From Ophiocordyceps camponoti-saundersi (nom. inval.) (taxonomy: Eukaryota; Ascomycota; Sordariomycetes; Hypocreales; Ophiocordycipitaceae): a DNA stretch of 64,000 bases. Under the pieces are notes generated by a model, which made no database searches, was not told where the DNA came from, and saw only the letters and a program-made list of their open reading frames with translations. The translations under genes were made by a program, and so were the position numbers. The DNA is taken from contig PDHQ01000038.1 in the NCBI GenBank assembly GCA_003339415.1, positions 63,233 through 127,232 of the forward strand, written 5' to 3'. Below are positions 49,609 to 60,464 of this stretch, piece after piece (position 1 is the stretch's first letter; each line of letters starts with the position of its first letter).

Positions 49609-52600
49609 TCAGCGGTAGGCCAGTTCCGGGTTCGCCTTGAAGTTGCAGAGACAGCGACACTCGGGCACGGGACACTCAACGTGTCTGGCAAACCACTGCC
49701 TCGCGTGATCAAGGTGCAAGACGTGCTCGCAGCGTAGACAAAAGGTAGGGAATCGACCGGCCATACCGCCCTCGTCCCGATCGCGAGGCCCGTCGGAGCG
49801 CGGCACGGCGACGACCTCGAGGCAGACCACGCATCGCGGGAGGTGTCGGCCGCAGTTAGGACAGCTGACACCGGCGTTGATGGCGGTCGCCAGCAGGGGG
49901 TTTCGCGTTTCAAGGGGCGCGGAAGCGGTTGCTGAGCCGGAGGAGTTGGCGTTGGCGTTGGCGGCTGTGGCGGAGGATGGGATTGTGGGTTCGGCTTGGT
50001 GGTGATGTTGACGCTGTTGGTTAGCCAGAGCCGTCTCGGCGTCGCAATAGACGCAGCGTAAAGCCATCTGACGAGAGGGAGGCTTCAGGGTCGGCACGCC
50101 GTCTCGTTTCGAACGCTTGGTAGACTCGACCTCGAACCGGGTGCGGTGCAGGAAGAGACGGTGACGCTGGAGGAGGGCGCGGTAGGCGTTCCGCCAGGCT
50201 CGGCAGCGGATGTCGTCCATGTACCGGGGGTGGCAGTGGGATAGGACGAGGGTGGCCGTCTGGACGTCGTTGAACTTCTGCACGTATCGGGCCATTACGT
50301 CGACGAGGCTGTCGCTGATGCCGGCTAGGACGATGGCCTCTATGTCGCCCTCTTCCGAGGCGAGCCTGACCTGCTGACCGAGCCAGCGGGTGAGCTGATC
50401 GTCGTCAAAGTTGCGAAAGGCCGCCGTCGCCCGGTCGGCGAGGGGGAGAGAGCGCTGGTTGGCCACCGTCGACCAGTCCCCCGTTGCGATGAGCGACGAT
50501 ATCGCCCGAAGGTAGGGGTCCGTCTTGGAAGCGACCGCGTCGTCGATCTCGAGCTGCTCCTTGGCCGCCTGCTTGCCGCCCCGGCCCGTCGTCAATTGCA
50601 GGGCCAGCGATACGAAGAGCAGCTCCGGGTGCGTCGAGCTGGCTTTCTTGAGAATCTCCATGGCCAGTTTCGTGTCGCCCCGGAACAGGGCTCGGGAGGC
50701 GACCATGGTGTGGTGCATGGCCGTCGGATGCTCGGCCGAAACCGGCCCGTCGCCGTCGTGCCGTTGCGGATCGCCCCAGCTGCAAATCTCCAGACAAAGC
50801 TGTCGGTGATGTGGCTTCTTCGTCGACACGCCGTCGAAACGGGGCAGTCGCCGCTTCTTGCAGTACTGCCCTATAAGTCGTTCCCACTGCGACGTGTCCG
50901 GGGCGCCGGTGCCGGGGGCGAGACGAGTGCTGGGATTCTTGCCTGATGAGCCGTGTCAGTATCCCTCTTACACTCGGGCTTCACATCCTCCAGCGTCTTC
51001 TCACCGAGATCGTTGGTCCAAATGGAATGAGCACCGAGGAAGCTGAGGTCAGTATTGCCCAACAGCATGCCTCCGCCATCGGCCGCCTGTTCCGCATCTA
51101 TGACACGGATCAGCCTGACCGGATGAATCAAGAGAAGGCTTCTCGACTAACCGGCGATCCAGTCCCATAGAAATCGCTTCCAAGGATCATCCGAGACGAC
51201 TTCCCGGTTGACAGCTGCGTCGAAGAGATACTTCTCCTTGGCGCGGGACAGCATTACATGGTCCACCACGCTCTGTGCTTCTCTGGGGAGCCCTTTGGCC
51301 GTGGCAAGAGAGCTCAGCAGTTCCTCGTGGATCTCACGACAGGATGTGAGGCTATTCGACGCCAGGGAAACGTCGTTGGCATGGCCATCTTCCGTCTGAG
51401 CCGATCCGTCGTCGTCACGGACATATGCCCGCAAGCTGCGCAGTTGAGAAGCTACCGACTTCGCTTTATGGAAAGAGTCCGGCAACGGCGTGGGATTCTC
51501 GTCGACGTGCTCGACCGTCGTTGAGACCGCCGACGTGTTCTTCAGGGCGCCTTGCAGCCGTTCTTCGATTCGACACTTGTCGGACCCGAATATGGGCACC
51601 TCGGACAGAGCCTGCTCCGCCAGGAACGTGCCCAGCATCTCCACCGTCTGCGAAGGCTCGAATCGCATCACGTCGTGATACGGAGCACCCTCTACAAGGC
51701 GCTTAGTCTCCGTCAAAAGATGCGGCAGAGGTAGTGAAAAGGATAGGGATACGAGATACCATGCAGCCCGCGATGGGGCGACTGCCAGGGCACAAAGTTG
51801 AAGACATAGTCGGACGTACGAGACGGCTGCTCGAGTACTTCAAAGTTGCCATTTGCGCGCAAGACCAGGAGTCGCGGGCGAAGGACGGGCGACCCCAGGG
51901 TGATCCAATCAAATGAGACTATCCGGTGGCCTCTTCTGGACGTGTCTCGATACGACACGTCCATTTCGTGAGAACGCTGCACCTGGAGAAGCTCAGGGGC
52001 TCCCTGCGGCGCAGTTCCGGACGGCTGCATCTCTCTGTTCGTCTCCAACACCTTGAGCTGCCCTGTCGGCGAGAGGGCGGCTAACAGGCCTCGACGATCG
52101 CGGCAGTAGCGCAGCGACCGTATGAGGGAGTGTTTGCCTTCGGTGAGGAAAAGGTCCGGACTTGTTTCGATGACCTTGTTTAGGCGCAAGGCCCCGCCCC
52201 AAGGCAGATCGTCTTCCTCGACGGCCTGTAGGTATGTGTGGGAGGCTAGAGGGCGTGAGGTGACCCGTCGGTCCCAGATCATGACGCCTGGGTGGTCCAG
52301 AGCAGAAGAGGCGAAGAAGTTTGGGTCTGCATAGTCTATGGCCAGATTATTGTTGCATTTCGTTTGAAAGGTGACGATGCTGGTCGCGTCTGCTGGGAAG
52401 GGAGAGGAAAGACGTTTGTCCCTTAGATTGGCGCAACGAGCGGCGTGATGACGGACAGGATCTCACTCACCACGAAGATCATGTATGCGCAGCCCTTGGC
52501 CTTTGATTCCTGCCACTAGAGTTTGCGGGCTGTCCTCGAAGAACTTGAGGCTGGAAACAGATACACTAGGCTCGAGTCGCAGCCGGGGCTCTACGAAGGT

Positions 52601-53050
52601 GGCGGCGAAGGGGGGAAAGCCCTTGTTCGGGTTCTCCGAGGCAGACAAACGGTTGACGTCCCATATCTGCAGGCTCTGGTCCATGCGTACTCGATCGAGT
52701 CCGACGGCCAGCAGACCGGTGGAGTTGAATGCAACAGCCTGGCAGGTGCGGGCCATCTTCAGGCCGATCTCGACATAGGCATTGGAATTGTCGTCGATTC
52801 TCAGAAGATTGACGATGCCCGAGCTGGTACCGACGGCCAGCAGTTCTGGATGGGCGGCCGACCAGTCGTAGGTGGTGAGCGGGGGAAAGTCATCGTGTCG
52901 GCTCAGCTTGACATGATCGAAGCGTCGTTTGTGAGCGTGGCCGGTAGGTTCGTATAGCTGGACGACGCGGTGCTGCAGGTTGATGTGGACGAAGCTATCT
53001 ACAGCAGCATTGGCCGACCATTTGACGAGCCCAGGCTCGGGACGATCCAT
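49609..53050 (-). CDS. SEA4: SEA/GATOR2 complex subunit Mio/Sea4
   Basis: Part of the vacuole-associated complex that activates TORC1 in response to amino acids. Exons 53050-52471, 52392-51760, 51691-51152, 51097-51005 and 50942-49609 give 1059 aa. The N-terminal 400 residues form WD40-like blades (LTTYDWSAAHPELLAVG, AVAFNSTGLLAVGLD, LQIWDVNR, ALDHPGVMIWDRRV). The middle is an alpha-solenoid. The C-terminus is the zinc-binding RING-like region of Mio: CVYCDAE, CPNCGRHLPRCVVC, FCLRCEHVLHLDHARQWF, CPVPECRCLC. All junctions agree in phase. Intron 1 has a CAGCAG tandem acceptor. Intron 4 (62 bp) has a perfect TACTGAC branch site. It starts back-to-back with EFG1. Confidence 0.93.
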
Positions 53051-53378
53051 GCTGCCCGAGGATTTTCACTGTCTGCAGGCGATCTGATGCCATTGGTCGC
53101 GGGACGGCTTGCCGCGGTGCGTCATCGGGAGCGTTCACAGCCGGCGAGGAGAGAGGCCGAGGTTGGCGCACGCGATATCGAGCTTCTACGTCTGTATTGC
53201 TTGTAAGAGGAGAAGTCGGGTGTATTGGTTTTTCCGGCCGAACCCACTGATAGACCCATGACGACGATGCAGTTCTTTCTGTTAGTGTTTGCCCATCATC
53301 AGCGTCCAAGACAAACGCACATACAAACGTACAAGCACAGGTCTATTCTCTACGCACGCGCTGATACGGCGTCTCGTC
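53051..53378. promoter_or_regulatory. Shared 328-bp promoter region of SEA4 and EFG1
   Basis: Start codons on opposite strands only 328 bp apart, so the region is likely a bidirectional promoter. No recognisable factor site is obvious to me. Confidence 0.5.
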
Positions 53379-54137
53379 ATGGGCACCAAGAGATCCTTCG
53401 ACGACGTGGAGCCGCCGGGCTCGGACAATGGCACGCGCGATATGCAGCAGAGGAAGCACCGCAAACACAAGGCCAAGGAGGGCTCCTCTCAATTCACCAG
53501 CAAACGCGCCCGCAGCATCGCGCGACTACTGCAGCGCAAGGAAGAGGATCTACCTGCAGACGTACGGAAGAACCTGGAGCGAGAGCTGGCCATGCTACAG
53601 GCGGAGCTGGCGGACAAGGCCTTTCATAGGAAGCGCAGCGCCATGATTTCCAAATATCACATGGTGCGGTTCTTTGGTGGGTTTTTTTTTTGGTGAATTC
53701 TTCCGGAAAACGAAAGAAAGAGAGCTGACCAGACATTTTCACAGAGCGGAGGAAGGCATCGAGGCTGGTGAAGCAGCTAAAGCGGCAGATGGAGCAGAAG
53801 CCGGAGCCGGACGAGATGGAACGCCTAAAGCAGGATCTGCACGTTGCCAGGGTGGACGAGGCCTACACGCTCTACCACCCTCACGCGGAACCGTACATCA
53901 GCCTGTACGGAAAGTCTCGGTCGACAGAGGCCGACGAGGATGAGGACGGAGTGGCGGCTGCCAAGCTATCGCTGAGAGCCGCACGGCCGCCCATGTGGTC
54001 GGTTGTAGAACGGGCGGTCAAGGAAGGGTCCTCTGCCTGTATCAGGCTGCGAGAAAGGAGACGTACAGCAAACCAAGAGGACGAGGCCAAGTCTAGGCGC
54101 CCGCCGTCCAAAGCGGGCAAGGAAGCAAGCCGAGACG

Positions 54138-54174
<37 letters not shown>

Positions 54175-54289
54175 CAAGAAGGAAGGCGCACAGCCCAATC
54201 GCAAAGAGAGGCGGCGTTTGATGCGCGAAGCAAGGGAGGAGGAGGAGAGGGAGGGGGGGGAGGGGGGCAATTTTTTCGAGGAGTTGTGA
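53379..54289 (+). CDS. EFG1: rRNA-processing protein Efg1
   Basis: Nucleolar factor for 18S rRNA maturation. Exons 53379-53676 and 53745-54289 (intron 68 bp, GTGGGT...CAG) give 280 aa. The family core is present: KIRSIARLLQR-like block (RARSIARLLQRKEEDLPADVRKNLERELA), MISKYHMVRFFERRKASRLVKQLKRQ across the splice, and VDEAYTLYHPHAEPYISLY. The protein is basic and helical, and predicted coiled coil covers most of the first 150 residues. A run of 11 Gln (CAG repeat, 54140-54172) and a Lys/Arg/Glu-rich tail follow. The intron contains a T run immediately after the donor. Confidence 0.94.
54140..54172 (+). repeat. Coding (CAG)11 tract in EFG1
   Basis: Eleven pure CAG codons giving Gln11; purity suggests recent length variation. 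Confidence 0.95.
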
Positions 54290-54863
54290 GGATGATACCC
54301 CTAAGATTTTGTTTGGTGAAGATGGGATCAAACATGCTTCACCGCGTCGCGCATGTTTGTACATACATATGTATGCCTGCAGGAGAGGCTTCATTTGTAC
54401 ATATTTGCACACACAGATGCTCCCTGCGGATTACAGATACATAGGTAGTTCTAGCATCTGGCCGATGAGAGTTTCATGTCACGGGATATCAAGCCAACAG
54501 ACAACCTGCGTTTCCCTCCTACCACCTTGCCTTTAGCATGTAACCTACCTAGATAGAGCTTGGTTTGGTGGTGGGCGGCTGGTAAACGAAGCTTTTGTCC
54601 AAGCACGAGGAGGCTGCAGGGCCCCACCAACAAACAGCTCGACCTGGGTGTGTAGAAAACACGGCTGTCTAGGGGATTCGGATAGAGAGATGATGAAGAC
54701 GCATGGGTTATAGAATGAATGAGGGCGCATCATCGTCATCATCATCATCATCATCATCATCTTCTTCTTCTTCTTCTTCTTCTTTAGCCGCCACAGCCTG
54801 TCTCTTCTCTTCTCTTCCTCCTCCTAACTCAACCAACATCCATCCTTACATCTCGTCTCCATC
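54290..54863. other. Spacer between EFG1 and the dsRNA-binding-like gene
   Basis: 574 bp, tandem genes. It contains TGTACATACATATGTATG near 54356, an ACCTACCTAGAT motif at 54543 and an ATC/TTC triplet array (54734-54783) just before the next gene. Confidence 0.55.
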
Positions 54864-55940
54864 ATGGAACCGACATCGACGACCACACGCGTCCCCTGGA
54901 ACCGGCTCCGAGCATGGATAGACGAGCAAGAAGCGCACGAGCGAATCCACCATCAACCCGCGCCACTATCCAAGACCCAGCTCGAGGCTCTCTCACGCCT
55001 CGTTCCCTTCTGTGAGAAGGAGCCGGACTTGAGCGGAGGGAATTTCGTCAGCCTCCTCACAGGTAGGAAAGAAGCGAGAAACCACCATCTCGAAGAGAAA
55101 AAAATCATGTCAAGACTGATACAAAGAAATTTTTTTTTTATAGAATTGGTTCAGGCTCGTCGCATTTCTTTACCCACCTTCGTCGACGAAGCCATCACCG
55201 TCCCGATAGAAGGTCATCTCATGCAGAGGTTTCGCTGCGTCTGCTCCGTTGCAAACTACGGCTCGTTCCCTGATCCGGAAGAGGAGACAGGACGGGATGC
55301 GCCCGTGTTTCAGAACAAAAAGGTAAGAAGCGCGAAGAAAATGAAGATGGTATGACGAAGAAAGCAGAGACGCTGATACAGGTATCGTGAAATCGATCAG
55401 GACGCAAAGCAATACGCCGCAAAACACGCCTTCGAACACCTCAAACAAAACCCAATCTCCCAACAAAAGCCAAACATCAAAAAGGCCTCCCTCACACGTC
55501 TAAGTCCCGCCCCGACGCCCCCCCATCCCTCCCAACGACGAAGTCAACGACCAGAGGAAGAAGTCCCATCCCGAAAAAGCAGCAGCAGCAGCAACAGCAG
55601 CCCAACGAAACGCAAAGAGGCGTCGACGCCAGCCGCGAACGAAGACGACGACGGAGAGTCCATGATCAGAAGGGCGTCCGACCTCGCTCTGAAGATGGGC
55701 TTCGGCACGCTATCCTTTGTCATCGAGCCGGATGGCGATTTGGAAAACTTCTTTCGAGGGAGGCCCGTCTTTTCTCAGTCTGCTGATTGCGTTCCGTCTG
55801 GTGTTGCCGTCGTCTCGGGCGTGCTGGGCAAGAAGCAGGCTAAGGTCCAGGTTGCGGCCAACGTGTTCCTGTGGTTGGAGGCTAAGGCGAGGGAGAAGAA
55901 GACGACGTCGTTTGCCAATCTTTTTTCCATCTCTCGTTGA
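54864..55940 (+). CDS. Double-stranded-RNA-binding-like domain protein
   Basis: Exons 54864-55062, 55144-55322 and 55401-55940 give 305 aa. The N-terminus (VPWNRLRAWIDEQEAHE) and the middle have a dsRBD-like pattern, beta strands RFRCVCSVANYGSFPDP followed by helix DAKQYAAKHAFEHLKQ, where the KxxAKxxAFxxL pattern resembles dsRBD helix 2. A Ser/Lys linker follows, then a C-terminal region with a second, weaker candidate (CVPSGVAVVSGVLGKKQAKVQVAANVFLWL). I do not know its function; RNA binding is inferred. Intron 1 (81 bp) has no stop and is a multiple of three, so retention would insert 27 residues. It is convergent with TPT1. Confidence 0.75.
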
Positions 55941-56115
55941 TTGTCGATGATCATTTGACGATGATCGTCAATGATGGGATGAATCATGAGATTTTGGGCT
56001 ATCATGGGGGGTTTTACCCAACACGCTTCATAGCTGATAGTTTCAATGAAGCAGGCGGCGGCCGTAAGGCCTATAATTCACATGTGTATGTGCATATGCC
56101 TACCTACCTACCTAT
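55941..56115. other. Short convergent spacer carrying a TACCTACC/TAGGTA motif
   Basis: 175 bp between two stop codons. CCTACCTACCTACCTATCTAGGTA lies at about 56099-56121, directly at the TPT1 stop, with ATGATCATTTGACGATGATC-type inverted repeats just after the first stop. Confidence 0.5.
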
Positions 56116-57071
56116 CTAGGTATGAAATTCTTCATGAGCCTCGTTGGCCATCTTCCCCCCCCTTTTCCCCCTCCCTCTGCCCTTCCCCCTAGGAATCTTG
56201 GCGACAAGACCATCCGGCAACTCAGCCTTCTTCAACCCATCCTCCCAAAGCAGCCCAACATCAAGACGACGTCCCCAAACAGCCTTAAAGAACCGCGAGC
56301 CCAAAACACCACTCTCATCCCCCGCCGTGAGAACGACGCCATTCTCACTAAGCCACCAGCCGACGCCAGAGCGCAGACTAGCCTCGACGTCAATCTCGAC
56401 AATGAGCTCAGCATCACGCCTCATCCCGCTGACGACACCCCCGTCCTCGTCCGGATCGCCCGTTGAGCAATGGACGTGATTCCGCCCCATCGGCCGCAGC
56501 CCGCCCGAGGCTTCGATGGCAGGCCAGAAGGCGAAGTAGGTCCCGTGCAGGACGCGCTTCGGCACGTTGTTGCCTTGCAGGCTGATGGGCGTGAGGAGAG
56601 AGGATGAGTCGTCTAGCTTTATCGAGTGGCCTTGGTTGGCTCGTATCAGGTACGTGGAGGGGGATGTGGTGCTGTGCTTCAGACCGTATCGCTGCTTGTC
56701 GTTGGTCGTTACCACGCGTTGGATGTCGTCGACGGTGACGCCGAGAGAGCGTATAGGTCCCCATGCGAGCTTTGTTATGCGGCGGGATTTTCTCCCCGGG
56801 TCAGTGGCTTTTCATTCAACAGACACTACGGCGCTCCGCTCACCACATCATTCAACGGCGCAAAGCCCTCGCTGTCCAGGTTGATGCCCGCCTTCTCCGC
56901 CTGGTGCCGCAACAGCCTCGACAGTGCTCTCGATATCTGTGTGTCCCGCTTCGTCGTCTCCATCTCCCCCGAGCTCTGCATTAGGTCCAAGTTTCGAGAT
57001 GCGGCACTGTGAAACAGCCTCGTGGATCTGCTGCTAAGATGAAGCGACAACCTCGTCGAACATGATAGCAT
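56116..57071 (-). CDS. TPT1: tRNA 2'-phosphotransferase Tpt1/KptA
   Basis: Removes the splice-junction 2'-phosphate from ligated tRNA using NAD+. Exons 57071-56844 and 56769-56116 (intron 74 bp) give 293 aa. Core motifs are present: ISRALSRLLRHQAEKAGI with the conserved Arg-His, GFAPLNDVLAW across the splice, YLIRANQGHSIK, and HGTYFAFWPAIEASGGLRPMGRNHVHCS (the RxxH-type NAD site). The acceptor used (AACAAAG, 56770) is the one that keeps the frame and gives NDVLAW. The first 30 residues (LSCSTRLSLHLSSRSTRLFHSAAS) resemble a mitochondrial presequence; a second ATG follows at residue 31. The tail is Lys/Arg/Gly-rich. Confidence 0.93.
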
Positions 57072-57446
57072 CTGGCGTATTGGCCCAAGACTAACTGTGC
57101 CTTCCTACATCAAAAGAGTCGTGAGGATCGTGGAAAGACCTCTCCTTTACGATGAGTCATCAAACAACGCCTAAGCCTCGTCTGCATTAAGTACTCTTTT
57201 GACTGCTTTTCTACCGCTATGAATCGCAACTCCAACATGACATGACGGCCGCCCTTCATCAGTCGTTAAAGCCTCCGAGGCAGCCTGCAAAATGAGGAGG
57301 CATCGCAGCCCAGGAAGAGGCCAAGATGGGGGTGAAAAAAAACAGTTATAAAAGGGGGGGGGGTGTAAGGGGAGAAAACAAGAAAGGAAGAAAAGAAAGG
57401 AACCCAAAGAGCATCCCGTACAACTACATTGTATAGTGCGCAACCG
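57072..57446. other. Spacer between TPT1 start and the next stop
   Basis: 375 bp holding the TPT1 upstream region. A G run lies at 57353-57363. Nothing else is evident. Confidence 0.5.
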
Positions 57447-60400
57447 TCATCGATATACGCCTGCCAGCGACGTGCCCGAAGACGTCATACCCTCTCGCGT
57501 CTGTCTCCTTGCGCTCAGGCTGCTAGCCCGGAGGTGCGAAATGCCCTGACTCAAGGGAGGCGGCCTCGACGGCGGCACCTGATCCTCTACCGACTTCATG
57601 ACGCTGCTAGAGCCGTCGTAGTCCACAATGGCCCGTTCGAGGTAGCGTCGCGGTCCGGATCCCGAGGGCGTTACTAGGCGCGACGTGTGGATGCCAGTAG
57701 ACGACACCAAGTGCCGCCGGCCGAAGCCAGCCGCAGGCCGCGCGTTCGACTCGGGAGGAGAGGTCGGTGCAGACTCTTGGCCACTTCGGCCTCGTAGCAA
57801 GCCGATCTGAGTGGCGGCTCGAGACGGCGCTCCGAATCTGGTCTCGTCGGCCTCGGCGCCTATCGTCCCCCTTCGGTTCCGAACCAGCAACGACGTCTTT
57901 CGTCCCTCCTCGGGCTCTTCCGTTCCTGCGCGCCGTGATCTCAGGAGAATGGTACTCCTACTGTCGTCGGCCTCCTCGGTACCAGTCCTGCGTGCGCGGC
58001 CAACCATCAACGACGATCGACGGCCGAGCCCAACATCGCTGGGCGGCGGAAGGGCGCTGGCTCTGGGGGATGACAGCGACGTCCCGTTCAGAAGGGTATT
58101 CCGTCGCTCCTCCAGTCGCGATAGCGCTCGGGGACTGCTGATAGACTTGGGCAGGCCAGCATCGACGACGATGCTGGATCTGCGTGACGCCGGGAGGCCG
58201 CTGTACGACCTGGGTAGAGTCGGCGTCGACGGGCCGTCCAACTGAGCAAACGTCGACGGCTGAGCTGACCGGGCGGATCCGGGCTGTGCTACGACGCCTT
58301 CACCGAGAGCCAGGCACAGTTCCGTAAGGCTACGACAGACGCCATCAGCCTTGCGCCGAAGCTGACGGTCGGTGACGGTGTTTGTAGAGCCGATTGTGCT
58401 GGCGCCGCTGGAAATGGGACCAAGCTGGCCCGGACTTCCCATCATAGCCGAAAGGCCCATGGCATCCTGGGCTGCCGACTCGAGCGCCCGATAGATGTCT
58501 GCGCTTACAAGCGGCTTAGTCTTGGCCAGTGTCGAGCTCAAGACGCTATGGGCCTCCTTGGGAGAGGTGGCCGTGACGGTCGCTTCTGTAGAACGCCCAC
58601 TCTGTCGTTTTGGGGAGAGCGACATGGACGTCACCGTAGTCGTTGCCGTGGGCGGCCGCTCGTCCGATAGTCTTGAACCAGTAGTTCCCGAGCTTGATGG
58701 CAGCTTACCGGTGAGTTCGAGGCGGTGGATTCTGGACTTGATATCGTCCAACTCGTCCCAGACAGTGGAAGGACCGGCGGTGGAAGCAGTAGAGTCGGTT
58801 CCTTCCAGGCCAGGACCTTGTTCCGGGCTGGGTCGACCATGGGAATCGCCAGCCCGGACTAGAGGAGAGGAGCTGTACGATTTGATTTGAGGAGCCCCTC
58901 CACTCGAGGTGGACGGCCGGCTGGCAGCGTGGCTGTCTGTGATGGAGGCTCGCCTGCGCGCATAGGCCGAGCCATCGCGACTAGGCTCTTGAAAAGATAC
59001 CTGAGGAGAGCGGACGATGAGCGACGCCGGTCGGAGACCAAGACTCCCGGCCCGAGTGCGGCCCGCGGTTGCGTCCTCGGCGAGAGCACTCGACGCAGCC
59101 GCATCACGAGTCTGTGATCGATAGGTGGCAGTGCGCGAAGGGTCGTATGCCTGGCCATCCGGGGCATGGGAAGAGCGAGGCCGGTCTTGGTGGTCAGACA
59201 GGCGACGGCGAGGCCGTGGGGGAGAGGTGATGTGATTGCCTGCAACGGCGGTCGAGAACGGTCGGCGGTCGGCGGAAGAGAGATCCTGTTGTTGACTCTT
59301 GTCAGTCGCAAAGCTAGGGACAAGGTGGATGCAGTCACATCGGCTTATAGATGACTTGTCATACGACAGCGCAAAGGCGCATGATCAAGAGGAGGATGTT
59401 ACGACACGTACGGGAGAATTTTGCTGTTGGTCTTGCGGGCCGGAATCCTGGCGAAGGCGGCGCGGCGACTCATCCTTGGCAATTCTCAGGAAGACGTCGG
59501 CCGGATCGTCGAAGCGATCGAGAGAGCCATCAACAATATCCCTGCCTTCCAGGGCACGAAGGGTGGCATCGTCCGAGGCACGGTGGCGGTGCCCTTCAAG
59601 GCGCGACCCGAAATTCATATCCGGAGCAATGCGGTGGCGACGCGAGCTGGAGGAGCGAAGGGCACGAATGGGTGGGACGCGGACGGGGGGGGTCGTAACG
59701 GGAGGGCGGCAGGACGACGAGTCATCTGAGGGACTCAAGCGGGCAAGGCGCTTCGGCAGAAGCCGACCAGAGAGCCGGGGAGAGAAAGCCTCGGCAGCGG
59801 CGTGGCGACGACGCGGTGGCGTAGGTGGCGGTGGTGGATTCGGTAGTGGTTGTCGTGAATGGGCAGCGGGCGCTGACGCCCAACGAGCCCGAGTCGGCGG
59901 CTCCGGGACGATGACGGTCGCAGGCGAAGTGGTGCCGGCAGTTGTTGTTGGCAAGTTTGCGAGCGAGTCGTGCTTCGCAGGGGGTAATGAGTCTGCCTTC
60001 CTGGGCGCCGGATCAGGGCCAGGGCTGCCTGTTGCTGAGACAGGCGGGGAGGGAGGAGAGGCACGGCACGATGGCAGGGATGGTGCGGCGGCGGCGGGTC
60101 TGCGGCGGGATGCGGGCGGATTCAGCCTCGTATTGATGATGGAGTCGGCCCCGTAGCCGGAGGAGGAGGAGGAGGCACCGCTGGGGAAGAAGGCGAATAA
60201 GGGAGAGGAGGAGGGAGTAGACAGGCTGGAAGAGGAGGAGGTGGTGGTGGAGGAGGAGTCTGTGGTGGAGGCTTCAGAGGCTGCTGCTGCTGCTGTTGCT
60301 GCTACTGCTGTTGCTGCTGCTGCTGCTGCTGCCTCCTCTGCTGCTGTTAGGCTGCTGCTGCTGCTGCTGCCGCTCCCCTGAGGGAGGCTAAAGGGCGAGG

Positions 60401-60464
60401 GGTTTGCCGCGCTGGCGCCTGTAGTGGCGGGGCCCAAGCGGCCCGATGCCTTGAAACCGCTCAT
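57447..60464 (-). CDS. Large disordered Ser/Ala/Pro-rich protein, function unknown
   Basis: Exons 60464-59412 and 59285-57447 (intron 126 bp, GTACGT...CAG with CTGAC branch) give 963 aa. The protein is almost wholly low-complexity. An Ala/Ser run from CTG/TGC repeats covers residues 40-75. Pro- and Arg/Ser-rich segments follow. The one region that looks folded and conserved is residues about 525-660: TVWDELDDIKSRIHRLELTGKLP, a short amphipathic coiled coil, then a helix SADIYRALESAAQDAMGLSAMM, then RQLRRKADGVCRSLTELCLALGEG. I do not recognise a named family; a scaffold or cytoskeleton-associated protein would fit but is only a guess. No signal peptide or membrane segment. Confidence 0.78.
60265..60362 (-). 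repeat. Coding GCT/GCC/AGC triplet array (Ala/Ser tract)
   Basis: Impure TGCTGC-type repeat on the + strand, giving Ala and Ser runs in the disordered protein. Confidence 0.85.
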
